A DNA stretch of 34,085 bases from Alkanindiges illinoisensis (lineage in GTDB: Bacteria; Pseudomonadota; Gammaproteobacteria; Pseudomonadales; Moraxellaceae), in contig NZ_SNTY01000022.1 in NCBI RefSeq assembly GCF_004377485.1, positions 1 through 34,085 of the forward strand. The letters run 5' to 3'. A program made the position numbers and the translations under genes. This document shows positions 27,756 to 34,085 of this stretch, in pieces (position 1 is the first letter of the stretch; the number at the start of each line of letters is the position of its first letter). A model generated the notes under the pieces. It did no database searches, was not told where the DNA came from, and was given only the letters and a program-made list of their open reading frames with translations.

Positions 27756-28310
27756 TGCGTAAATGCCCCAGATTAAGAATCCAAGCCACCCACACACGAC
27801 GACAACACAACCAAGCCAGGTTAACTGGCAAACGCATGCTTCCAGACAAACGAGTAAAACAGGCTTTTGCGTCAGACACGTTACCCTGCTTTACCTACTT
27901 ATCTAGCCGTACACCGTACCCGTCCTAAAACGAGCAATTTTTTGCAAATCGAATTGGCCAAAACAAAGGATAGTGTAAGACACAGTTCTTTTGGCTTGGC
28001 GAATGCGACTTATTCAGTGGCATCTGTCCAGTAAATCTGGCAAGACTTTCAAATACAGACAAAAAGCGTTATCAATAATGGCTATTATTATGACCTTTCA
28101 TCATCTGTTTTTCATGTGACAAATCGTATCATGAGTTACATAACCATCTGGATTTTTTTATTCAATAGCTGATATTAAGCCGTGAAATAATCCTGCTGAT
28201 AATGAATAGCATACGAGATTTATGCGCTGTTTTCAGCTCCAATAAGACCAAAGTTGAAGCACATCTGCACTAAAAAGAAACACACGGTTTTTTTACAGTT
28301 AACCCGCAGC
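27756..28310. other. long non-coding gap between sdhB and sucA
   Basis: Part of a 687-base gap that must contain the sucA promoter. No open frame of note on either strand. Visible: a GCCAG/CTGGC dyad at 27815-27829 and an imperfect AATAATGGCTATTATT palindrome near 28075. No convincing -35/-10 pair was found. A small RNA or long leader cannot be excluded. Confidence 0.4.
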
Positions 28311-28345
28311 GAAAAAACAAAAAACGCGCCTCAAGGACGCGTTTT
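28311..28345 (-). terminator. intrinsic terminator after sdhB
   Basis: AAAACGCG (28321-28328) and CGCGTTTT (28338-28345) form an 8-bp stem, with extra CCT/AGG pairs in the loop. On the minus strand it is followed by a T-rich run (A-rich 28311-28324 on plus). It lies 20 bases after the sdhB stop and separates the sdh and suc transcripts. Confidence 0.85.
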
Positions 28346-28364
28346 CTGACAGAACAAAACAGGT

Positions 28365-29075
28365 TTAGCCTGCCTGCTCCAGTAACAGATTACGGATATG
28401 ACCAATGGCTTTGGTTGGATTCAGGCCTTTTGGACATACCGAAATACAGTTCATGATACCGCGGCAACGGAACAGGCTAAATGGATCGTCCATACGTGCC
28501 AGACGCTCGGCTTGTGCTGTGTCACGCGAATCAATAATGAAACGGTATGCCTGAATCAGTGCAGATGGTCCCAGGAACTTGTCCGGATTCCACCAGAATG
28601 ATGGGCACGAGGTTGAACAGCAGGCACATAGAATACATTCATACAGGCCATTCAGCTTTTCACGATCTTCCTGAGACTGCAAACGCTCTTTTGGTGGCGC
28701 AGGCTGGTCATTCAACAGATAAGGACGAACCTTTTCGTACTGAACGTAGAACTGGTTCATGTCGACCACCAGATCACGAATCACCGGCAGACCCGGCAAT
28801 GGGCGAATGACGATCTTTTGTGGCAGTTCGTTCAGGTTCAACAAACAGGCCAGACCATTCTTACCATTGATGTTCATGCCATCAGAACCACAGATTCCTT
28901 CACGGCAAGAACGACGGAAAGTCAGGGTTTCATCCTGCTTTTTCAACTCAAGCAATACATCCAGCAACATACGGTGGCTATCATTGAGCTCCAGCGTATA
29001 GGTCTGCATATAGGGTGCTTTATCCTTATCAGGATCATAGCGATAAATTTCGAAAGTACGAGTACCTCTGCTCAT
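28365..29075 (-). CDS. sdhB: succinate dehydrogenase iron-sulfur subunit
   Basis: Carries electrons from SdhA FAD to quinone through three Fe-S clusters. From ATG at 29075 (AGGAG six bases upstream) it has 236 residues, like E. coli SdhB (238). The frame is open further upstream but would overlap sdhA. Ligands: [2Fe-2S] Cys57, Cys62, Asp65 and Cys77 ([10 protein letters not shown]; the Asp is normal for this family); [4Fe-4S] Cys147, Cys150, Cys153 with Cys214; [3Fe-4S] Cys157, Cys204, Cys210 ([12 protein letters not shown] and [12 protein letters not shown]). It is 13 bases after sdhA and ends the sdhCDAB operon at a terminator. Confidence 0.97.
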   Translation of the reverse strand: MSRGTRTFEIYRYDPDKDKAPYMQTYTLELNDSHRMLLDVLLELKKQDETLTFRRSCREGICGSDGMNINGKNGLACLLNLNELPQKIVIRPLPGLPVIRDLVVDMNQFYVQYEKVRPYLLNDQPAPPKERLQSQEDREKLNGLYECILCACCSTSCPSFWWNPDKFLGPSALIQAYRFIIDSRDTAQAERLARMDDPFSLFRCRGIMNCISVCPKGLNPTKAIGHIRNLLLEQAG

Positions 29076-29088
29076 CTTGAACTCCTGA

Positions 29089-30933
29089 TTAGAATGTACG
29101 TGGCTTAGGTGGAATTTCATCCACTGTGAGTGGCTTTTGACGCACAGGCTTGTATTCAAGACGGTTGTCAACAGAATACCAGAGCGTATGCTTCATCCAT
29201 TCATCATCACGGCGGCCATTGGCATAGGTTGGGTGATCACCCGGTAACTCATAGTCAACCACGGTATGCGCACCACGGCACTCGGTACGCGCCGCTGCAG
29301 AAATCATGGTTGCCTTGGCAACTTCATACAGGTTTTCAACTTCCAGTGCTTCAATACGGGCAGTATTGAATACCTTGGATTTGTCTTTCAGATGCAGGTT
29401 CTTCACCCGTGGCGCCAGCGCAAGAATCTGTTTAACGCCTTCATCCATCAACGCTTGTGTACGGAACACACCCGCGTGCTGCTGCATGACTTCACGAATC
29501 GCATCCGCAACATCCTGTGCATTTTCGCCAGTGGTTGAATTTTGCAGGGCATTCAAGCGACGGTTGGTGTTTTCCAGCACAGCATTTGGCAATGGCGCAT
29601 AGTCATCGCCATGATGCTTGGTCACATAATCAATGATATGTTCACCAGCAGCTTTACCAAACACCACCAGATCCAGCAGTGAGTTGGTACCCAGACGGTT
29701 TGCACCGTGGACGCTCACACATGAACACTCACCAATTGCATAGAAGCCTTTTACAACTTCTGTAGGGTTATCCCCTTTGGGAACAACTACCTGACCATGA
29801 ATGTTGGTTGGAATACCACCCATCTGATAGTGAATGGTTGGTACAACCGGAATTGGCTCTTTGGTACAGTCTACGTTGGCAAACTTCTTGCCAATTTCGA
29901 ATACGGACGGCAAACGCTTCATAATGGTATCTGCGCCCAGATGGGTTAGATCCAGTACCACGTAATCGCCATTCGGGCCACAGCCACGGCCTTCCTTGAT
30001 TTCCTGATCCATGGAACGGGAAACAAAGTCACGTGGGGCAAGGTCTTTTAAGGTTGGCGCATAGCGTTCCATGAACGGCTCACCGCTCTTGTTACGCAGC
30101 ACACCGCCTTCACCACGGCAGCCTTCAGTTAACAGTACACCAGCACCAGCCACGCCAGTCGGGTGGAACTGCCAGAATTCCATATCCTGCAACGGAATAC
30201 CCGCGCGGGATGCCATACCCAATCCGTCACCGGTATTGATATAGGCATTGGTAGACGCACGGAAAATACGACCTGCACCACCAGTTGCAAACAGGGTTGC
30301 CTTGGCCTGGAATACCGCCACATTGCCAGTTTCCTGATCAATGGCCGTTACACCCAGAACATCACCCGCTTCGTTACGAATCAGGTCAAGTGCAATCCAT
30401 TCCACAAAGAACTGGGTACCCAGCTCAAGGTTTTTCTGGTACAGGGTATGCAATAGCGCATGGCCAGTACGGTCAGCGGCAGCACAGGCACGTGGCACAG
30501 CTTTTTCACCGTAGTTGGCAGAGTGACCACCAAACGGACGCTGATAGATGGTGCCATCTTCATTACGGTCAAACGGCATGCCCATGTGCTCAAGCTCATA
30601 CACCACTTTGGGTGCTTCGCGGCACATGAACTCAATGGCATCCTGATCGCCTAACCAATCGCCACCTTTGACGGTGTCATAAAAATGGTAGTGCCAGTTG
30701 TCTTCCTGCATGTTGCCTAAAGACGCACCAATACCACCCTGGGCAGCAACGGTGTGAGAACGGGTTGGAAATACTTTGGTCAATACGGCAACTTTTAAGC
30801 CAGCCTCAGCCAACTGCAAAGATGCACGCATGCCCGAACCACCGCCGCCAACAATTACGGCATCGAAGTTCAGGGTTTCAATATTGGTAAAATCTTGATT
30901 GGGGTTTGATTTTTTAAGATCAGTTGCTGCCAT
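29089..30933 (-). CDS. sdhA: succinate dehydrogenase flavoprotein subunit
   Basis: Oxidises succinate to fumarate on the cytoplasmic face of the inner membrane. It has 614 residues, about 25 more than E. coli SdhA because of a polar N-terminal extension ([19 protein letters not shown]). Seen: [12 protein letters not shown] (27-38, FAD Rossmann), [10 protein letters not shown] with the covalent FAD His60, [20 protein letters not shown] and [16 protein letters not shown]. The C-terminal cap ends [13 protein letters not shown]-like (KPRTF). It lies 12 bases after sdhD. Confidence 0.97.
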   Translation of the reverse strand: MAATDLKKSNPNQDFTNIETLNFDAVIVGGGGSGMRASLQLAEAGLKVAVLTKVFPTRSHTVAAQGGIGASLGNMQEDNWHYHFYDTVKGGDWLGDQDAIEFMCREAPKVVYELEHMGMPFDRNEDGTIYQRPFGGHSANYGEKAVPRACAAADRTGHALLHTLYQKNLELGTQFFVEWIALDLIRNEAGDVLGVTAIDQETGNVAVFQAKATLFATGGAGRIFRASTNAYINTGDGLGMASRAGIPLQDMEFWQFHPTGVAGAGVLLTEGCRGEGGVLRNKSGEPFMERYAPTLKDLAPRDFVSRSMDQEIKEGRGCGPNGDYVVLDLTHLGADTIMKRLPSVFEIGKKFANVDCTKEPIPVVPTIHYQMGGIPTNIHGQVVVPKGDNPTEVVKGFYAIGECSCVSVHGANRLGTNSLLDLVVFGKAAGEHIIDYVTKHHGDDYAPLPNAVLENTNRRLNALQNSTTGENAQDVADAIREVMQQHAGVFRTQALMDEGVKQILALAPRVKNLHLKDKSKVFNTARIEALEVENLYEVAKATMISAAARTECRGAHTVVDYELPGDHPTYANGRRDDEWMKHTLWYSVDNRLEYKPVRQKPLTVDEIPPKPRTF

Positions 30934-30945
30934 GATATGTTCCTA

Positions 30946-31311
30946 TCAATGTGCCCAGAAAATCTGGATACCCCAGACCATAAACACAATTATTGCAACA
31001 ATCGTTGCACATTGCAGAATCAGACGGTACGCACTTGCAGAAGGACCAACCTGCGCTGGCGTAATGTAGTCAGTAAATACTGTCCACATGCCCACCCATG
31101 CATGCCCAACCAGAGATAAAATAGCCAGCAGGCTAAAAATCTTCATCGGCAAGGTCATCATAAAGCCATACCAGGCCGTGTAGTCAAACCCGGGATGGAG
31201 CAAAATCCAGCCCAGAATCAGAATGGTATATACCGCCAGAATGACAGCACTCAGGCGCTGTACAATCCAGTCACGTGAACCGGAACCGGTCAAACCTGTT
31301 GCACTTCTCAT
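30946..31311 (-). CDS. sdhD: succinate dehydrogenase membrane anchor subunit
   Basis: A 121-residue anchor with three transmembrane helices (about 22-40, 53-72 and 95-115) that helps bind quinone and heme b. The N-terminal SGSRDWIVQRLSA and the GMWTVFTDYITP segment (the DY motif near the quinone site) are typical. The ATG at 31311 overlaps the TGA of sdhC (TGATG), so translation is probably coupled; a GTG one codon earlier is also in frame. Confidence 0.94.
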   Translation of the reverse strand: MRSATGLTGSGSRDWIVQRLSAVILAVYTILILGWILLHPGFDYTAWYGFMMTLPMKIFSLLAILSLVGHAWVGMWTVFTDYITPAQVGPSASAYRLILQCATIVAIIVFMVWGIQIFWAH

Positions 31312-31715
31312 CACAGCACCACCAACCAGATAAATGACGCCACAATACCAATGGCAGAAAGTACCAGCGCAGTAGTCGCAGCAGCACGGCCACTTTGCAG
31401 GCCCTCAGCGAAACCGATGTCGCCAAGCAAGTGCTTGATGCCCATAATCAAATGGTAGATCAGACCAGCCACAAATGCCCACACCACCAGACGGACAAGC
31501 AGGTTGCCGAAAATCTGGTCATGCACATAGGCAAAACGTTCTGGAGAAGCCAAAGAACCCTGTAAGAGCCAGAGCAATACAGGAATAAGTAAAAAAATGA
31601 TGATTCCAGACACGCGGTGTAGAATCGAAGCAATAGCCACGGGAGAGCGCAAATTTACCGCTAACACTTGGCCCATGGACAAATTGACAGGTCTGTTGCT
31701 TTTCACAGCGGGCAT
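31311..31715 (-). CDS. sdhC: succinate dehydrogenase cytochrome b556 subunit
   Basis: A heme-binding membrane anchor. From ATG at 31715 (MPAVKSNRPVNL) it has 134 residues. This start matches the family, which begins a few residues before the KxxRPVNL motif. An ATG seven codons earlier (31736, MGVFTY) sits in a hairpin loop and is less likely. Seen: SPVAIASILHRVSG (24-37, the SdhC signature) and YHLIMGIKHLLGDIG with heme His95. Three helices. It is the first gene of sdhC-D-A-B. Only ACAGG immediately before the ATG resembles a ribosome site, and a stronger GGGAG is locked in the hairpin 14 bases upstream, which suggests translational control. Confidence 0.93.
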   Translation of the reverse strand: MPAVKSNRPVNLSMGQVLAVNLRSPVAIASILHRVSGIIIFLLIPVLLWLLQGSLASPERFAYVHDQIFGNLLVRLVVWAFVAGLIYHLIMGIKHLLGDIGFAEGLQSGRAAATTALVLSAIGIVASFIWLVVL

Positions 31716-31726
31716 CCTGTAGGTAA

Positions 31727-31744
31727 AAACTCCCATTGGAGTTT
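31727..31744 (-). promoter_or_regulatory. sdh leader hairpin 2, just before sdhC
   Basis: On the minus strand AAACTCC, loop AATG and GGAGTTT form a perfect 7-bp stem followed by more T. It contains the alternative ATG at 31736 in its loop and the only GGGAG of the leader in its 3' arm. It ends 12 bases before the sdhC ATG. It could be an attenuator-like terminator or a ribosome-site lock. Confidence 0.6.
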
Positions 31745-31770
31745 GTATTAATTCGAAGGAAAGCTGGCGA

Positions 31771-31789
31771 AACAGGCGCTAAGCCTGTT
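31771..31789 (-). promoter_or_regulatory. sdh leader hairpin 1
   Basis: AACAGGC (31771-31777) and GCCTGTT (31783-31789) form a perfect 7-bp stem with a 5-nt loop, a few bases after the predicted transcription start near 31797. It could protect the 5' end or bind a regulator. Confidence 0.6.
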
Positions 31790-31803
31790 AAAAACGACAC
31801 GAA

Positions 31804-31832
31804 ATTATAGTGCTGTTATGATTTAATTACAA
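31804..31832 (-). promoter_or_regulatory. sigma70-type promoter of sdhCDAB
   Basis: On the minus strand TTGTAA (31832-31827), a 17-base spacer and a perfect TATAAT (31809-31804). Initiation would be near 31797, giving a leader of about 80 bases to the sdhC ATG. It is the best promoter match seen in the window. Confidence 0.7.
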
Positions 31833-32533
31833 ACTGGCAGCGAAAATGAATTTCGTTTTTTTTGAAGCGCAAATGAGAATTGCTTCTTTAGTGAGGCTGT
31901 AATTCCCTATCCTTGTGCCTGATGCATGCATTATTATTTATCTAATTTTAGCTTGCATGCTAGAGTTGCCAAGTATTAACGCAGTTCCAAGCATCCTTCT
32001 TGCTGTATTATATAGTTTGCCGAAAAAGGCCTGAAAAAAATCTTTTAATAAGGTCAAGTAAAATTTATGCGGCTAAAGTCTAAGAATAATTTTAAGCCAT
32101 TGCCCTAAAAAGCAGCATCTTCGTTTAGTTAAAAATAATGATTCAATTCATTAAATTAGATGAAATAAAATCTGGATATTGCATTTTTTTGCTTTAAAAG
32201 ATTTAAGTATCGCAATTTTTTACAAATCTGCTTACAAATAGGATTGTCACCAATAACTTTGGCATATTGTATGCTATGTGACTTTGGCTGCTTGCCTGTC
32301 ATTTATTATGATGACCATGCATCAGCAAAGTAATCAGACAAGGTCGTATTTGTGATGACTTTTTTTGATTAAATTGGCATTTTAGCTTGAAGTATGATTG
32401 ACAAAATTTTAGTTCAAACTAAGCTTATAGCGCATTTTTTTACATGGCGTTAACGGAATTTAACAATTACTGATCTTGTAATTGATTTTCCGCACAATCG
32501 CATCCTATAACACCAGGACAGGAGAGTTTTTGA
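31833..32533. other. divergent control region between sdhC and gltA
   Basis: About 700 A/T-rich bases without a credible gene. It must contain the gltA promoter. A perfect TTGACA lies at 32398-32403, but the nearest -10-like hexamer (CTTATA at 32424-32429) is 20 bases away, so the promoter is uncertain. Two TGCATGC palindromes occur near 31925 and 31956. AGGAGAG at 32519-32525 is the gltA ribosome site. Confidence 0.45.
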
Positions 32534-33820
32534 ATGTCTGACGCAACTGGCAAAAAAGCCGTTCTTTCGCTTGATGGCAAACAAATTGATCTACCAATTT
32601 ACAGCGGCACACTCGGGCCAGACGTTATTGATGTAAAGGATGTGTTGGCCCAAGGACACTTCACCTTTGATCCTGGTTTTATGGCAACTGCTGCCTGTGA
32701 ATCCAAAATTACATTTATCGATGGTGATAAGGGCGTTTTATTACACCGCGGCTATCCAATTGATCAACTGGCTGAAAAAGCAGATTATCTGGAAGTTTGC
32801 TACCTGTTGTTGCACGGCGAGCTACCCAATGCCGAGCAAAAAGATGAGTTTGATAAACTGGTTCGCAACCACACCATGTTGCATGATCAGGTTCAGCGCT
32901 TCTATAACGGTTTCCGCCGTGACGCGCATCCAATGGCAGTAATGTGTGGTGTGGTAGGTGCGCTGTCTGCGTTCTATCACGATGGTCTGGATGTTGAAAA
33001 TCCAAAACACCGTGAAATTACTGCAATTCGTCTGGTTGCCAAGATTCCAACCATTGCGGCCTGGAGCTACAAGTACACCATCGGCCAGCCATTCATGTAC
33101 CCGCGTAATGATTTGAGCTACGCTGAAAACTTCCTGTACATGATGTTTGCTACCCCTGCTGATGTGGACTACAAGGTAAATCCGGTACTGGCCAAAGCCA
33201 TGGACCGTATTTTCACTCTGCATGCTGACCACGAGCAAAATGCCTCTACCTCTACGGTGCGCATGGCTGGCTCTACTGGTGCCAACCCGTATGCCTGTAT
33301 TGCGGCTGGTATTGCAGCACTGTGGGGCCCTGCGCATGGTGGTGCCAACGAAGCTGTGCTAAAAATGCTGGACGAAATTGGCAGCGTTGAAAACGTGGCT
33401 GAGTTCATGGAAAAAGTAAAACGCAAAGAAGTGAAGCTGATGGGCTTTGGTCACCGCGTTTACAAAAACTTTGATCCACGTGCCAAAGTCATGAAGCAAA
33501 CCTGTGATGAAGTACTGGCTGCGCTGGGTATCAATGATCCTCAGCTTGCACTGGCCATGGAACTGGAAAAAATTGCACTGAGTGATGAATATTTCATTAA
33601 GCGCAACCTGTATCCAAACGTTGACTTCTACTCTGGCATTATCCTTAAAGCCATTGGTATCCCCACTGCAATGTTTACCGTAATCTTTGCACTGGCTCGT
33701 ACTGTGGGCTGGATTAGCCACTGGCTGGAAATGCACAGCGCACCTTACAAGATTGCCCGTCCACGTCAGCTGTACACTGGCGCGACCCAGCGTGATTTTG
33801 TCAAGGTAGACCAGCGTTAA
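32534..33820 (+). CDS. gltA: citrate synthase (type II, hexameric)
   Basis: Condenses acetyl-CoA and oxaloacetate to citrate, the entry step of the cycle. It has 428 residues, the length of the NADH-inhibited hexameric enzymes of gram-negative bacteria. Seen: an N-terminal beta domain (ending about 50), [14 protein letters not shown] (230-243), WGPAHGGAN with catalytic His268, [14 protein letters not shown] with His307, and PNVDFYSG with catalytic Asp364. AGGAGAG lies 8-9 bases before the ATG. It is monocistronic, divergent from sdhCDAB, and ends at the terminator at 33844-33869. Confidence 0.97.
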   Translation: MSDATGKKAVLSLDGKQIDLPIYSGTLGPDVIDVKDVLAQGHFTFDPGFMATAACESKITFIDGDKGVLLHRGYPIDQLAEKADYLEVCYLLLHGELPNAEQKDEFDKLVRNHTMLHDQVQRFYNGFRRDAHPMAVMCGVVGALSAFYHDGLDVENPKHREITAIRLVAKIPTIAAWSYKYTIGQPFMYPRNDLSYAENFLYMMFATPADVDYKVNPVLAKAMDRIFTLHADHEQNASTSTVRMAGSTGANPYACIAAGIAALWGPAHGGANEAVLKMLDEIGSVENVAEFMEKVKRKEVKLMGFGHRVYKNFDPRAKVMKQTCDEVLAALGINDPQLALAMELEKIALSDEYFIKRNLYPNVDFYSGIILKAIGIPTAMFTVIFALARTVGWISHWLEMHSAPYKIARPRQLYTGATQRDFVKVDQR

Positions 33821-33843
33821 TTTGCTATTCCATGCTTGAATAC

Positions 33844-33869
33844 AAAAAACTCCCGTAAGGGAGTTTTTT
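33844..33869 (+). terminator. intrinsic terminator of gltA
   Basis: ACTCCC, loop GTAA and GGGAGT, extended by flanking A6 and T6 tracts to about 11 pairs. It lies 24 bases after the stop. Symmetric tracts could make it bidirectional. The remaining bases to 34085 hold a weak AAGAAAA/TTTTCTT hairpin at 33879-33896 and no supported gene. Confidence 0.92.
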
Positions 33870-34085
33870 GTTAGCGTGAAGAAAAACGATTTTCTTTAGT
33901 CAAGACATAAACTTTAACTTTGCTATACGTAATAGCTAATGGTTTTCATTTTATAATTATATTAGATCTCTTTCATAAATCAAAAAACGATCTTCTTTTT
34001 GGTTAATATTTGCACTCCGGATTTCTTAGCATTCGTGCATAATCTGCGGATGAAATACATCGATTCAAACAAGCTTTCTGATCCT

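Noticed and set aside
29076-29171. Longer start for sdhB (32 extra codons)
   Set aside because: It would overlap the sdhA end by 83 bases, while AGGAG sits at the right distance before the ATG at 29075, where the family start [13 protein letters not shown] lies.
32398-32429. gltA promoter built from TTGACA and CTTATA
   Set aside because: The 20-base spacer is too long for a confident sigma70 promoter, so it is only mentioned in the intergenic note.
31727-33869. Similar stems in the sdh leader hairpin and the gltA terminator (ACTCC/GGAGT in both)
   Set aside because: The shared core is only about five base pairs and could easily be chance.
34050-34085. Possible start of a rightward gene (ATG, reading MKYIDSNKLSDP to the window edge)
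   Set aside because: Only twelve codons are visible, there is no convincing ribosome site, and other frames are also open to the edge; it cannot be supported.

Overview
The window looks like chromosomal DNA of a gammaproteobacterium of the Moraxellaceae (Acinetobacter or Alkanindiges type). The main support is the divergent gltA / sdhCDAB-sucAB-lpd-sucCD citric-acid-cycle cluster, the protein style (for example SdhC starting MPAVKSNRPVNL and hexameric-type citrate synthase) and moderate G+C. This assignment is inferred from family resemblance and was not searched.

Layout. (1) 1-542: right-hand part of an IS30-family insertion sequence entering from the left edge. (2) 543-10213: a mixed housekeeping/accessory stretch. 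It holds a DapA-superfamily lyase with a possibly bistable leader, a broken TMEM175-like channel gene, two MFS exporters, a small secreted Cys protein, the zinc metallopeptidase YpfJ, a DUF808 membrane protein, an unrecognised exported protein, trpS, and a very short gene for the zinc-free form of ribosomal protein L36 under a Zur-box-like palindrome. (3) 10592-19399: a PNAG (poly-beta-1,6-N-acetylglucosamine) exopolysaccharide locus in an unusual convergent form. pgaB-pgaC-pgaD runs rightward and meets a leftward pgaA-pgaC-pgaD set, so there are two synthase pairs, one deacetylase and one outer-membrane porin. The porin carries an internal tandem duplication of its TPR region. (4) 19672-33869: the citric-acid-cycle supercluster. 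Leftward transcription gives sdhC-D-A-B, then sucA-sucB-lpd-sucC-sucD. gltA is divergent on the right, with its own terminator.

How it works together. GltA makes citrate; SucA/SucB/Lpd form 2-oxoglutarate dehydrogenase; SucCD makes succinate with substrate-level phosphorylation; SdhCDAB oxidises succinate and feeds quinone. The pga genes encode synthesis (PgaCD), periplasmic deacetylation (PgaB) and export (PgaA) of a biofilm polysaccharide.

Most noteworthy structure beyond the genes: the doubled and inverted PgaCD arrangement; the PgaA repeat; pairs of stem-loops in both intergenic gaps flanking lpd; a perfect 12-bp inverted repeat just upstream of sucA; a structured sdh leader behind a good sigma70-type promoter; the Zur-box/L36 pair; and two mutually exclusive hairpins upstream of the DapA-like gene. 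I saw no tRNA, rRNA, CRISPR array, prophage or recognisable defence system. All calls come from reading the sequence without database searches.
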